Shown: positions 31,401 through 41,868 of the stretch, piece by piece
How positions within the stretch are numbered: the first letter of the stretch is position 1
Layout of the letters: each line of letters starts with the position of its first letter
Origin: Echiichthys vipera
Taxonomy: Eukaryota > Chordata > Actinopteri > Perciformes > Trachinidae
DNA: 64,000 nucleotides
Direction: 5' to 3'
NCBI GenBank assembly: GCA_963691815.1
Contig: OY829659.1
Span: forward strand, 1,001,512 to 1,065,511
The notes under the pieces: generated by a model
What the model was told of the DNA's origin: nothing
Seen by the model: only the letters and a program-made list of their open reading frames with translations
Database searches by the model: none
Made by a program: the position numbers and the translations under genes

Positions 31401-34400
31401 CACAGGCATGGCCATCACCACTGGAGGACATACAGCCCCCAAAGCAGTGAGTTCACACGACCTCAACACACATTCACTCTTTCACAGATGCTCACAACAG
31501 AATGCAAAACTACAAAGTAATGAGAGAGTGGTTTAAAAGCACATTAAATACACTACAGCTGAAGAGTTTATAATCAGATGATCATCCTATTGATGCTCTT
31601 CTCCTCCCTCCTGTGACAGAGGTAACTTAACTATAATTCAGACACCACATTTATTATTTACAAGTAAAATAGAGAAGAATGAAATGATCCAGACTTCCTC
31701 TTAGTCAATGTCGCCAGTGTTTCATGACAGGGGAGAAGACAGTTAAACTTGGACGTTGAATTAGTTTTCCAGTCCAGAAAAAAGCATTGAAGAATATTGA
31801 AGCACATCGTGGCTCTGATTATTGAGTTCTGGTTTTCTGTGGGTGTCTGCAGTCCCCTCAGTGGTTACGTTGAAGAGGTTTAAACTGTTATTTTTCAGCC
31901 TCTAGTATTTTCAGCTGAGCAATGTAGGAGGTAATGTGGAAACAGATCTAGTGTTTAAAGTGTCTTTCCGGCGCCAAATCATCCCATGGTCTATTTTCTA
32001 AAGAACGTGTTCACTGTACTGCCCCGAGCTCATAAGCGTTAGCCACGTCCGGCTGTTAGCGACTCTCCTGGATTTCTTAATAGTTCATACGCGAAAAAAA
32101 TTGTCTCGATGGCTTATTTGATGAATGGGAGGATTTTGCAGCAGAATTACACTTTAAGCACACGTCCATACAGCATCTAAAGGTACAATACTTAAAGGTT
32201 GACAATTAAAAGGAGAGAAAAGCCGTGTCATTGTACAGTGTTACGTCCTCCATGCTCAAAACAAACCCTTCATCGAGCATCAAAGACCCACGTACAGAGT
32301 CGTCCTCTCAGACATCTGACTGTTCACGATCAAGCTTTGTGGCAGGAGACGACAAATATCTGAAGAGGAGTAGAGTTTATCACACTGGTACTTATTTTTT
32401 TTTTCTCACCAGGTGTGGCTGCCCGCCGTCAAAGCCAAAGGGCTGGAGATCTCAGGGACCTTCTCTCGCCGCCAGGGCCACATGTACATGGACATGACCT
32501 TCACCAACAAGGCCCTGCAACACATGACCGACTTCGCTGTCCAGTTCAACAAGAACAGGTCGGTGAGATGACGCACGGGAAAGGTCGCGCCGGACTACAA
32601 TATAGCTGCCATCGCTCTGAAACAGTAGCTGCTGCTGTTCATGTCATGCCTTTGTGCACAATGACATGACATGCAGTGGTAAACGGCGTTCATGATCATG
32701 TAATCACCTGAAACCCCATCAGTCGGCCACAGATCAACCAAACAGACTGCTGGGTTCTACCTTGAGTCCAACAGACATGTCTTTATTATCTAACAGTGCT
32801 GCAGTGTTTCAGTGGAATTTCAGCCTGCGTGCACGTGAGCCCCAAACCTTAAACCTTTTTAAGCAGCTTATATCGGCAGCAGAGCAGCAGGTAAGCGACT
32901 GCTCTCCAGCAGCTCTCTGCTGTGCACCCGGCCCCGGCGTGAGGAGAGGAAAGAGCAAAGCGATCGTAAATGACAGCAAAACACAGTAAAGACTCTCACA
33001 AGGAGCTGCAACACGGGTCTCTCCATTTAATTAAAGGCATTTTTTTTTAAGGGTTGTGTACATCCTCTGAAAAACTGAATGTTCTCTTGGCTAATATAGT
33101 TCTGAATGCCACCATTGTTTGATTTCCTTCATACAGTTTTGGGATGATCCCAACCAGTCCCCTCCCTATTCACACTCCACTGATGCCCAGCCAGACTATC
33201 GAGGTCTCTCTGCCGATCAACACCATCGGGCCAGTCATGAAGATGGACCCGCTCAATAATCTGCAGGTACAGAAGCACTCGCTCAGCAGACATTTGAACG
33301 GTTCAACGAGCGCTGGAACGTTGATTGTTACACCCAGATTATTCATTATTAACGTCACGTCCTGACTGGTTTATTTGTGCCCAGGTGGCCGTGAAGAACA
33401 GCATCGACGTCTTCTACTTCAGCGTACTCATCCCTCTCAACATATTCTTTGTTGAGGATGGAAAAATGGGTAAGGTCGTCACTCCGCTTCATAGAACATC
33501 GTCACACGGCTCTTCACAACACAAACAATACCCACCACAACGGTTACGGCAGGGATGAAATATCAATAATGTGTTGGGAGGAAATCAACTCTGTATGTGT
33601 TTGGGTATTTTTCTCCCCCTCTTCAGAGCGACAGGTGTTCCTGGCTACCTGGAAAGACATCCCCAATGAGAACGAGCTACAGTACCAGATAAAGGAGTGC
33701 CACTTAAACGCAGGTAGGGAGTTGAGCTCATTTGCATAGCAATGTTTCTGACCTGCTGCTCATTCAAAACATATTAGAAATGGTCTCCAATGGACAAGTT
33801 AAGCTGATAATTTCTTGTTTGTGAGTCTTTTTGTATTTGCCTAAATATTATTTGGGCTTGTACCGTATTTTTCGGGTTAAAAGTCGCTCCGGAGTAAAAG
33901 TCTTACCGGCCGAAAATGCAAAATAAAGAAGGAAAAAAACAGATATGAGTCGCACTGGAGTATAAGTCACAGACGATAGACATTTCATCTTGAAAGGCAA
34001 TTTAAAATAAAACTAGAATAGAGAACAACGGGCTGAATAAGTGTTTACGTTGTATGACGCATAAACAACGAGCTGTTACTGTCGGTCACTCCTAATCACT
34101 AAATCCACTGAACTCTTCTTCCTGTGTCACTTCTGAACAACTCCGCCAACTCCAAGTAGCAGCTAGCATCTTTTTTTTCACAATGCACTTCTGCCATGAC
34201 CCGCCCCCGCCGAATTCTGATTGGTTGACGTGTGTGTGTGTGTGTGTGTGTGTGACGATTGCTGATATACGCTTAGTCTCTTACGTGACTGACATAAATA
34301 ATAGCCGGGCTATTATTTGATATTTTACGGTAATGTGTTAATAATTTCACACATAAGTCGCTCCAGAGTAGAAGTCCCCCCCCCGGCCAAACTATGAAAA

Positions 34401-35564
34401 AAAACTGGGACTTATAATCCGAGAAACACGGTAATTGTTTTTGAATGCAATTAGAGACTGATTGGTTGTGAAAACTGTTACAAACTGTTGTTGTTTTAAA
34501 ACAAATGATCCTATATCTCTCTGTAGGAACCATGATGCTTCCTCTGCTTTATTTAAGAGTGGTGTTCACTTCCTGTTCACATCGTTTATAAGATTTCTAA
34601 GGTGCTGCATGAAAGCAGAATCATATTTAAGACACTTTGTTCTGGTCTAATTTCCTTTTTTCCCCTTCTGATCCGTCTTCACCTTGTTAAAGCTGCAGTT
34701 GGCAGGATTTTTTGATCATATTCACTGAAACCGACTCTAAGCTCCAATAGAACGACATAAATCCGCCGGTTTTAGAAGAAGAAAAAAAAACACGTCTCTA
34801 CGTCCACCCAGACGCTGTCCTTTGTTTTCTAAAAACCCACCGCGCCCGGTTTGTGTGGTCCAAATATGCAGAAACGGTTACAACATAAACCGTACAGTTT
34901 CAAAAGAGTATGATCAAATACCGCAGCAGCATTTTTCCACACAACTTACCCTCAGCAGTCTAAGCAGCGCTGTGAAGGGGAGCCTGAGACTACGGCAACT
35001 CAGGAGGTACAGAAAAGGCAAAGTGCAGCAAGGCAAATTCCACTCACTCATATGTGACTGTAAATTACAATAACTCAGGACACATAGAGACGAACAGAGA
35101 CAGACAACCATTCACACCTACGGGTGATTTAGATATAAATCATAAAAACTCAACAGAATCATTAAATGAAATGCATTAATTAAAGAACATTTACAAATAA
35201 GATAGAGGATAAATAAAAGTGTATTTTTAACTCTGTTACATCTGGACTGATGAGCTCCCAGAGTTCACTCTTCTCTCCTGTGTTTTCTCTCTCCACCCAC
35301 ATGTCTGTCTCAGGACGTTTCCTCTGTACCTGAAGGACACTTCCATCTCCCCCGTAACTGTGCCACTTTAATCCTGGCAGCACGCCGGCTAACGACCCGC
35401 CGTGGTTGTTCTTAGGAGCACCCAGTGTTGTAGAAAACCTGCTCGGGTTCATTCAAATCCTCATAGAGCTAATTTACCGTCAGTTCCCTGATAAACCTTC
35501 TTCCCACTAGTGGAGCATTAGCGTGTGTGTACATTAGCGTGAGTTCCAGTAGTGATTACAGCCT

Positions 35565-35599
<35 letters not shown>

Positions 35600-37112
35600 T
35601 TCGTGTGTCTTTTTCTGTTTGTTCATTGTTAATTCTGGTCTTGCAGACACAGTATCAGGGAAGCTGCAGAATAACAACATCTACACCATTGCCAAGAGAA
35701 ACGTAGAAGGCCAGGATATGCTCTACCAGTCCCTCAAGCTGACCAACGGCATCTGGATCTTGGCCGAGCTCCGCATTCAGCCCGGGAACCCCAACTACAC
35801 GGTAGATATTCAACAGTGTGCAATCAGCTCTGTACGAACAGGCCTTCAGTTGTTTCACATCCGATTCATTGCACATTATCTGAGGAAAGTGTCTACAAGT
35901 CTACGAGGTTTACTGTAGAACTTTTATTTTTATTTAAACAAATGTCTAGACCAGTGGCTTGTTTTCATAGTGGGGGCTGTGTCCTTATTTTGACGGCTAC
36001 TTATTACAATGCAAATTAAAACATCGTTCGTGACGCCATGACGTCATGTAAAGACCTGGCGGTTTGCAACATTTATCAAGCTGCTTTGCTCCTCAAGCTA
36101 GCAAGCTAGCTCAAAATGGACAGGCTTTTGACAAGAAAGAGAACAAAGGAGCAGACCAACAGCCCTGCTGTGGAGGACGCTGCTGCAGAAAAACTTAAGA
36201 ACTCCTGGCCAACTAAAATCCGAAGGTATGAGGCAGCATACATTAAGTATGGCTTCACAGCCGTACAGAAAAAACGGCCATGATTGCCCTAAATGTGTGA
36301 TCTGTCTGGAGACCCTCTCAAACGAGTGTTTAAAACCTTCGAAACATCAGTGTCACTTGATCCAAAAACATCCGGCAGAGGCCGAAAAAACGTCAGACTT
36401 CTTCAGGTAAAGAAGAGCATTTAGTCAGACAATCTGCTGCATTCACACAGCAAGTTACCGTTCCCGAGCGGGCCCTGAAGGCATCATTCTTAGCTTCATA
36501 GCGCATGGCTCGTGCAAAAAGACCTCACACAGTCGAAGAGGATTTGCGTTTACCAACAAACAAAAACGTTCTTAAAGTTGATGTGTGATATATTTTGTAG
36601 CCGTGTCGCTGGGTAATGTCTGTTTGGGGGCCGTGCCATGGAAAAGTTTGGGAACCCCTGATCTAGAAAATACTATGGACCCTTTATTGTGGTCATTTTT
36701 ATTGATTCATCAGAAGCGAGCTAATCTGCAGCGTCAACAAATTATTTTTGTTCCATAAACAGAGAAAAAGTTCACTTGGATGAGTCTCATTGAGTGCACA
36801 CGTGCTTGCTTGGGTGTTTATACAGCGGGATGTTTGAAGGTGGCATTTAAAGGTCTTAAAAGTCTTAAATGTGACTCTCTGAAACCTGCAGAGGCCCTGT
36901 GATGATTAAATACAGATTAAAGTGTAAAAAGAACGGTGTACCCCTTTACCAATCCTGCATCCCTCAACTTTACAGGCTTTTAAAACTCTCTCTCGTTTGT
37001 GTAAATGAGTAAAAAGGTTTCTCCTGTGTGTCTGCAGCTTTCTCTCAAGTGTCGGGCTCCGGAGGTTTCTCAGTACGTTTACCAGACGTACGACTCCGTG
37101 CTGAAGTCCTGA
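19716..37112 (+). CDS. ap2b1: AP-2 complex subunit beta (beta-2 adaptin)
   Basis: Large beta subunit of the AP-2 adaptor that links cargo and clathrin at the plasma membrane in endocytosis. Twenty-one coding exons give 962 codons with stop (961 aa; human long form 951): 19716-19752, 19859-19964, 20851-20986, 21339-21584, 22415-22605, 22732-22953, 23931-24051, 25050-25145, 25655-25770, 26018-26183, 26854-26952, 27214-27473, 28148-28364, 30006-30047, 31294-31446, 32413-32558, 33137-33266, 33385-33469, 33627-33713, 35647-35801, 37038-37112. Residues 1 to about 590 are the armadillo-like trunk, nearly identical to mammals. A flexible hinge follows, with a clathrin box LLNLD at about 639-643. The ear domain runs from about 737 (VWLPAVKAKGLEISG) to SQYVYQTYDSVLKS. 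Hinge and ear details (MQMGAVDLLGGGLDSL, KECHLNADTVS) favour beta-2 over the close paralog beta-1. Several introns contain transposons. Confidence 0.97.
21702..22157. mobile_element. PIF/Harbinger-type MITE
   Basis: 456 bp with perfect 19-bp terminal inverted repeats (GGGCGCACTCACACTGTCC) and a 3-bp TTA target duplication (21699-21701 and 22158-22160), the signature of PIF/Harbinger. Inside, at about 21865-21935, a GCACATGTACGAACACG unit is repeated about three times. No transposase frame. Located between ap2b1 exons 4 and 5. Confidence 0.9.
23530..23620 (-). repeat. Weak tRNA-like (SINE-like) segment
   Basis: On the minus strand the text GGGGTTCAATTCC resembles a B box and is preceded by GGATGGTTCACACG, a poor A box. 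It may be a decayed tRNA-derived SINE in ap2b1 intron 6. Family unknown. Confidence 0.25.
24500..24840 (-). mobile_element. tRNA-headed SINE, copy 1
   Basis: On the minus strand the head reads GGGCGGCAGTAGCTCAGTCC (A box) and GGTTCAAATCCC (B box). A central block follows with CTGGGCACTGCC and TTGAGCAAGGCACCG, and the tail is GGGATAAATAAAGTAATTC plus (TTC)n. The layout is that of a tRNA-derived SINE; the central block looks like the shared core known from several fish SINEs. It lies in ap2b1 intron 7. Copy 2 is at 44158-44506. Confidence 0.8.
27610..27850. repeat. Dispersed repeat fragment with GGGTACTG/GGTACCGACC motifs
   Basis: GGGTCGGGTACTGAAATCAG followed by GGGTACCGACCGG resembles the end of a common fish hAT-type repeat. 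Partial; no far end identified. In ap2b1 intron 12. Confidence 0.35.
28374..28404 (+). repeat. (CA)n microsatellite
   Basis: About 15 CA units starting 10 bp after the donor of ap2b1 exon 13. Confidence 0.95.
28763..29754. mobile_element. Composite PIF/Harbinger element with trihelix-like remnants
   Basis: Outer ends are GGGCGCACTCACACTG... and its inverse, flanked by TAA (28760-28762 and 29755-29757). At 29023 a second element end starts in opposite orientation and runs through sequence that is the reverse complement of the 21702-22157 MITE. Reading-frame remnants of a Myb/SANT-like (trihelix) DNA-binding protein occur on both strands: CLLQIWSDENIQRQ on plus near 29536-29580 and DAEVECLLQIWS on minus near 29290-29325. 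All frames are broken. It lies just before the ap2b1 alternative exon. Confidence 0.8.
30006..30047 (+). other. ap2b1: Alternative 42-nt exon of ap2b1
   Basis: Fourteen in-frame codons (LGGDLGGGVGGSPA) with acceptor CCTGTAG and donor GTAAGT, both phase 0, so skipping does not shift frame. The mammalian beta-2 adaptin long form has a 14-residue insert of nearly the same sequence at this place. It is included in the 961-aa count above; without it the protein is 947 aa. Confidence 0.9.
30560..30910 (+). repeat. Dispersed repeat family B, copy 1
   Basis: CTCGTGAGACCGTCCTGATC ... AGATCAGTCTGGT ... CCAATCGGCGTTGGTTTT matches 60545-60910 over about 150 bp in the same orientation. The inverted pair GACCGTCCTGATCT / AGATCAGTCTGGT suggests a DNA-transposon origin. 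No coding frame. Confidence 0.6.
31241..31274 (+). repeat. (GT)n microsatellite
   Basis: It lies about 20 bp upstream of the acceptor of ap2b1 exon 15 (31294). Confidence 0.95.
31970..32162 (+). mobile_element. Foldback element, partial copy 2
   Basis: A single right arm: CTGCCCCGAGCT ... GCCACGTCCGGCTGTTAGCG ... GTCTCGATGGCTTATTTGAT and an end TTACACTTTAAG. It lies in ap2b1 intron 15. It shows the family's outer end best, since copy 1 is cut short on that side. Confidence 0.75.
33861..34433. mobile_element. Non-autonomous DNA transposon with TA flanks
   Basis: Left end CCGTATTTTTCGGG and right end CCGAGAAACACGG form an imperfect inverted repeat, with TA on each side. The inner repeats AAGTCGCTCCGGAGTA / AAGTCGCTCCAGAGTAG are typical of a common fish repeat. 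A (GT)n run at 34229-34254 lies inside. In ap2b1 intron 19. Confidence 0.65.
35075..35140 (+). repeat. Dispersed repeat family C, short fragment
   Basis: ACACATAGAGACGAACAGAG to CACCTACGGGTGATTTAG is identical to part of the longer copies at 59428 and 62395. Confidence 0.8.
35952..36660 (+). mobile_element. hAT element with BED zinc-finger remnant
   Basis: The element ends in GTTTGGGAACCCCTG (right) and a degraded CAGTGGCTTGTTTTC (left). TCTAGA lies inside 8-bp flanks on both sides (6 of 8 bases equal), as expected for hAT. A broken frame from 36114 reads MDRLLTRKRTKEQTN... and, after a frame change near 36285, CPKCVICLETLSNE plus HQCHLIQKHP, a BED-type C2H2 finger like those of ZBED/SCAND3 hAT-derived proteins. 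The transposase core is missing. In the last ap2b1 intron. Confidence 0.75.
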
Positions 37113-38221
37113 TCCGCTCCGGCACTTCAGCGACTCCTTCAGCTTCATCCTGACGACAAACTGCAGTGTTTTATCCTTTTCTGCCAAAACAAGGAAACCA
37201 AAACAGGAAACGATGGAAACTAAATCATTTGGAAAATTGGGCGAGTCAATACAAAAGTATTATGGGTGTTTTATTGTACTTAGGTTAAACGGTTCAAACA
37301 CCGTCACTGTTGACGTTTCCTTTATTTTGGCAGTTGAAAACATTATTAAATCCCTATTTCTATTTTTACCTCCCACTGAAAACACGTCTACCATTCCATC
37401 CTTTACTTAGTGTCTTAATGTTGTGAAGATGTGTCGGAAATCAAACTAATCTCCCCTCTTTCCATGAAGCCATTGTTTGTTTTCTTTGTTTTTTGACGGT
37501 TTGTGGCTCACACTTCCTTGGGTTTTCATTTCGTTTCTTTTTTTAAACTTTGCTTCAGTTGCACCTACGTCGATTTATTCCTTTTAACATAAACGTGTGC
37601 GAGGAGTTGAAAGCAGAAGCTAATTAACGTCTGTGCTACAGCGGCTTATGTGACTCCTGACACACGCTAAATTATCTGTTATATGTCACATTGAGCAGCA
37701 TGTGTATTCCCGTGTTTCCTGACATGTTATTGCAATTCATGCAGCGTTGAGATGGAATTTGTTTTTCTCCCTAAGTATGAAAAATTGTGCAGTGATTGGA
37801 AATATCAGAGAAGTAATTGCACCAGTAACTTTAACGTAATGACCAAATCCAGGTATTTTATTGCTGCTTCCCACCTGTGTATTAGATGACTCACACTTTT
37901 GTCCCGTGGCGTTCGTCGTCCATCTAGTAGAAGCAGGTCTCACTTACAGACGCCGTCTTTATGAACACTCCGCCTCTTTCCACCTCAGCTGTGCGTAAAT
38001 CTGTCTCTTTGGAATATTTCTCTCCTTTGTTTGTTTTTTAAAGCTTATTTTTTCATTCAAGAGCACACAGAAGAGTTTCTAAATGCAAAAAGCAAATGTG
38101 AAATTTCAACTTCAGTGGATCTGCTCTGGCACAGTCGAGCGGATACACACAAAATTATAAAGTTATGGTTAAACGAACAAAATCCATCCAGTGTAGCGAG
38201 TTTTCTGCAGGCTGTTTAAGT

Positions 38222-38432
38222 CATGGGTGTCAAACTGATCCAGTAAAGAGCCGTGTGGCTGCAGGTTTTCATTCCAACCAAGCAAGAGCACGCAAGCACA
38301 CCTGACTCGAGTGATTCAATCACCTGAATTGTTTTCACACAGTTGATTTGTTGGACCAGGTGTGTTTTTGCTTGGTTGGAATGAAAACCTGCAGCCACAG
38401 CGACTCTTTACTGGATCAGTTTGACACCCATG
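38222..38432. mobile_element. hAT-type MITE 1 with perfect 8-bp target duplication
   Basis: Long inverted ends (GGGTGTCAAACTGATCCAGT and its complement) make it nearly palindromic. GTTTAAGT flanks both sides (38214-38221 and 38433-38440). 211 bp, non-coding. Confidence 0.93.
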
Positions 38433-38436
38433 GTTT

Positions 38437-39118
38437 AAGTGGAGCAGCTAATAGACCAGGGGTGGACAACTCTGCTCCTGGAGAGCCACTGTCCTGCATG
38501 TTTTAGGTTTCTGCCTACCCTAACACACCTGAGTCTAACAATAATCAAACTGTGACGAGCATCAGCTGCTTGATAACGAGCAGAGCATCAGACTCAGGTG
38601 TGTTGAAGCAGAGAGAAACCTAAATCATGCACGACAGTGGCTCTGCAGGACCGTAAATGCCCACCCCTGGAATAGACAGTCAGGAAGCTTCTGACTAAGA
38701 ACACATTAGTGTCAATTCTTGTTGAAATTGCCAGGTCGCCCTTATTTTCACCTTGAAAGTCTTCACTCATCAGCTTTGAACCACTTAAGTGGAGCAGCGA
38801 GTAGACCAGGGGTGGGCAATCCTGCTCCTGCAGAGCCACTGTCCTGCATGTTTTAGGTTTCTCCCTACCCTAACACACCTGAGTCTAACAATAATCAAAC
38901 TGTGACGAGCTTCAGCTGCTTGATAACGAGCAGAGCATTAGACTCCGGTGTGTTAGAGCAGAGAGAAACCCAAAACATGCACGACAGTGGCTCTGCAGGA
39001 CCGGAATTGACGGTCAGGAAGCTTCTGACTAAGAGCCCATTAGTGTCAGCTCTTGTTGAAATTGCCCGGTCGCCCTTATTTTCACCTTGGAAGTCTTCAC
39101 TCATCAGCTTTGAACCAC
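38437..39118 (+). repeat. Tandem duplication of about 350 bp containing MITE 2
   Basis: Unit 1 (38437-38786) and unit 2 (38787-about 39118) both begin AAGTGGAGCAGC, contain the CAGGGGTGG MITE, and end with GTCTTCACTCATCAGCTTTG. In unit 2 the terminal CCCACCCCTG of the MITE is missing. Confidence 0.9.
38457..38669. mobile_element. hAT-type MITE 2 (CAGGGGTGG ends)
   Basis: Ends CAGGGGTGGACAA and ATGCCCACCCCTG, internally near-palindromic, flanked by TAATAGAC and GAATAGAC (7 of 8 equal). Non-coding. A second copy starts at 38807 but its right end is altered. Confidence 0.9.
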
Positions 39119-39123
39119 TACAC

Positions 39124-39310
39124 CATGGGGGTCAAAGTGATCCAGTAAAGAGTCGCTGTGGCTGCAGGTTTTCATTCCAACCAATCAAAAACACACCTGG
39201 TCCAACAAATCAACTGTGTGAAGACAGTTCAGGTGATTGAATCACTCGAGTCAGGTGTGTTCTTGCTTGGTTGGAATGAAAACCCTTTACTGGATCACTT
39301 TGACACCCTG
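39124..39310. mobile_element. hAT-type MITE 3, same family as MITE 1
   Basis: CATGGGGGTCAAAGTGATCC at left, GGATCACTTTGACACCCTG at right, flanked by a perfect 8-bp CACTACAC duplication (39116-39123 and 39311-39318). 187 bp. Confidence 0.93.
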
Positions 39311-40386
39311 CACTACACGAACCACCACAGCTCTCGATCACACGTCTCCACACCAGTGCCACTCTGTTCTAAGAACATTTTCTAGTTCAATTCACGTGTC
39401 ATTTTTTTTGTAACAGCCCCGTTTACTGCAACCGCACAGCTGTACACACCTCCACGCACCTCTATCGTCATTCCTATTTATTGTGCATCTACCTCTTCCC
39501 TGTTTAACTGGCTTTTTAGCTGCAACCGCTGCAGTTCTTTAATATGCTTTAAATGTGTCCACCTTGTCTTTCCTTTTGATACCAGTGTTGCTTTTGTAAT
39601 CTCGTCGAGCCAGTCTCAACCTGTGGCGAGTGAGCCGGGACCGATCTCGCAGGACCAAGCGTTCGTGCAAATGAAACGCTAAACTTATATTTTAATACCC
39701 CCAGTGTCAATATAACCTACTAACGTTGGCTTTGTGTGTGCGCTGTAGAGCATAGGGTGCATACGCCCCGAGGCAGTGTAGTCCAGTGATGGTGTACTTT
39801 ATGTAGCTGATACATTTAAGTGTTTTGGTATTACCCTAAAAAAGGAAATGAAGCCTCGCCTCTAGCTGTTCAGCAGAAAACCGTTGTGTTGGTGACACGA
39901 TAATAATGTAAAAGAACTGCGTTTATGTGCCTGCATGAGCCCACTGTCCATTTTAACCTTTTTCATTTAGGCTGTTAAAAGAACTAATCCCCCAGCTTCA
40001 TGTCTCTGTTGTAGATCTCATACGGTCATTTTTTAAGCAGCATTGTCTCCACTACTCCCACTCATACAAGTATATCCTACAGAACGTGTGTTTAGAGCTA
40101 TCATAGCAACTTATGAAATGGAATATTGCGGATATCGTTGCTGTAACCTTGTTGTAAATGAGTTTATTGCCACAGTTCCACATCTTATGTCATTAAACTG
40201 TCAAACACATCATGCGTCACTGTGTGTTCGTACAATACGTATAATATATATCGTGTTCATGTAAGGGGCAGCACTAAGAGTGGCTACATAAATTAAGAAT
40301 ACACACCTGTTTAACTGTTTTTGCAGATTTACAGTTTGATTTAGTTTTAACATAAAGTGTTTTTGGCACCAATGTTTGTGCTACAT

Positions 40387-41556
40387 CAGCGGTGTCAAAC
40401 TCAAACTCACAGAGGGACAAATTTAAAAACTGGGACAAAGTTGCGGGCTAAAAAGACTGCAAACGTGCATGTGTTCCTTCTCTCCAGATGTGTAACGCTG
40501 AACCTTTCCAGTGCAGCTCCTTGTTCTTGTCGTGGTGTTTCTTCTGTTTGATTCTTTGGTTACAGCCACGGTGACAAACAGCTCTTTACCTTCACACACA
40601 GATCATCTGCTGAAAGCTCCTGTGGCTCTGCAGACGAGACAAACAGAAACACATAATCTGCCTCCCACCGCTGCTGAAAGCTCCTGTTCTCCATCTTTCT
40701 TTAGCCCGTTTTTGTGGTGTTTTCATCTGTTTTTAGTAATTTTGTCAAATTTTTATGGTGTTTTAATCTGTTTTTAGTAATTTTGTCACATTTTTGTGGT
40801 GTTTTGCATCTGTTTTTAGTCGTTTTGTCACGTTTTTGTGGTGTTTTCATCTGTTTTTAGTCGTTTTGTCACATTTTTGTGGTGTTTTGCATCTGTTTTT
40901 AGTCGTTTTGTCACGTTTTTGTGGTGTTTTCATCTGTTTTTAGTCGTTTTGTCACGTTTTTGTGGTGTTTTCATCTGTTTTTAGTCGTTTTGTCGTGTTT
41001 TTGTGGTGTTTTCATCTGTTTTTAGTCGTTTTGTCACGTTTTTGTGGTGTTTTCATCTGTTTTTAGTCGTTTTGTCACGTTTTTGTGGTGTTTTCATCTG
41101 TTTTTAGTCGTTTTGTCACGTTTTTGTGGTGTTTTCATCTGTTTTTAGTGGTTTTGTCACGTTTTTGTGGTGTTTTCATCTGTTTTTAGTGGTTTTGTCA
41201 CGTTTTTGTGGTGTTTTCATCTGTTTTTAGTCGTTTTGTCACGTTTTTGTGGTGGTTCTTCTGTTTGATTCTTCGGTTACAGCCACGGTGACAAACAGCT
41301 CTTTACCTTCACACACAGATCATCTGCTGAAGCTGCTGTCCTCCATCTTTCTTTGGGTCGTTTTTGGGGAGGGGTGGATTCAGTGTGTCTGCAGAGACTG
41401 GCAGCATGGATGCTCATGTGTGTGAACAGAAAAGTAGACGTGTGTGTGTTTTATACTCACGGGCCAGCTCTCACAGAACCTTGGTATGATCTTAGGGCCA
41501 AATATAATTACACCACGGGCCAGATTTGGCCCACGGGCCTGAGTTTGACACCCCTG
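40387..41556 (+). mobile_element. hAT-type element carrying a minisatellite
   Basis: Left end CAGCGGTGTCAAACTCAAAC, right end GCCTGAGTTTGACACCCCTG, flanked by a perfect 8-bp TGCTACAT duplication (40379-40386 and 41557-41564). 1170 bp without a transposase frame. Inside, a segment with GGTTACAGCCACGGTGACAA occurs at about 40540-40625 and again at 41258-41335, bracketing the tandem array at 40700-41256. Confidence 0.93.
40700..41256 (+). repeat. 41-bp minisatellite, about 14 units
   Basis: The unit contains TTTTTGTGGTGTTTTCATCT and TTTTTAGTCGTTTTGTCACG. The first two or three units are more diverged (TTTTTATGG, GTAATTTTG), the central ones nearly identical. Confidence 0.95.
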
Positions 41557-41753
41557 TGCTACATCGACTTAATGTACATTTAAACATCTATGATTCTGAA
41601 ACGAACACACTTTTCCATCTATCTACAGTTTATCTAAACCAGGTAAAAGTCCTAAGATAAAAATATTTAGTTTAATATGGTTTAAAACAAATGTCTCATT
41701 TATTTCTTGTACATTTCTTTTTTGTTGTTCTTTCACAAAGTTAAGTTTATAAA

Positions 41754-41759
41754 AATAAA
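41754..41759 (+). promoter_or_regulatory. Possible ap2b1 polyadenylation signal
   Basis: AATAAA on the plus strand in an A/T-rich setting near the hepacam 3' end. It would give ap2b1 a 3' UTR of about 4.6 kb, so an earlier site is equally possible. Confidence 0.3.
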
Positions 41760-41862
41760 TTATTCTAATGGACAAACGTCCCTGGTGTATTCTCTACCTT
41801 GACGTACAGACTCAAGGAGAACGGTGACAATAATACAAGAAACTTGAGACGTATTTCACATT

Positions 41863-41868
41863 TTTATT
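41863..41868 (-). promoter_or_regulatory. Possible hepacam polyadenylation signal
   Basis: TTTATT on plus, AATAAA on minus, 635 bp after the hepacam stop. Confidence 0.45.

Larger units (their letters stand above)
37113..41860 (+). other. ap2b1 3' flank and possible long 3' UTR
   Basis: No further exon is supported. Immediately after the stop the sequence is single-copy and AT-rich to about 38210, then comes the hAT cluster (38214-39318), more single-copy sequence, and the minisatellite-bearing hAT (40387-41556). A possible polyadenylation signal AATAAA is at 41754-41759, about 105 bp from the opposing hepacam signal. Earlier signals (for example ATTAAA near 40190) are possible. Confidence 0.5.

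Noticed and set aside
40700..41256. Regularly spaced repeats resembling a CRISPR array
   Set aside because: The whole 41-bp unit repeats with no unique spacers; it is a minisatellite in a vertebrate hAT element.
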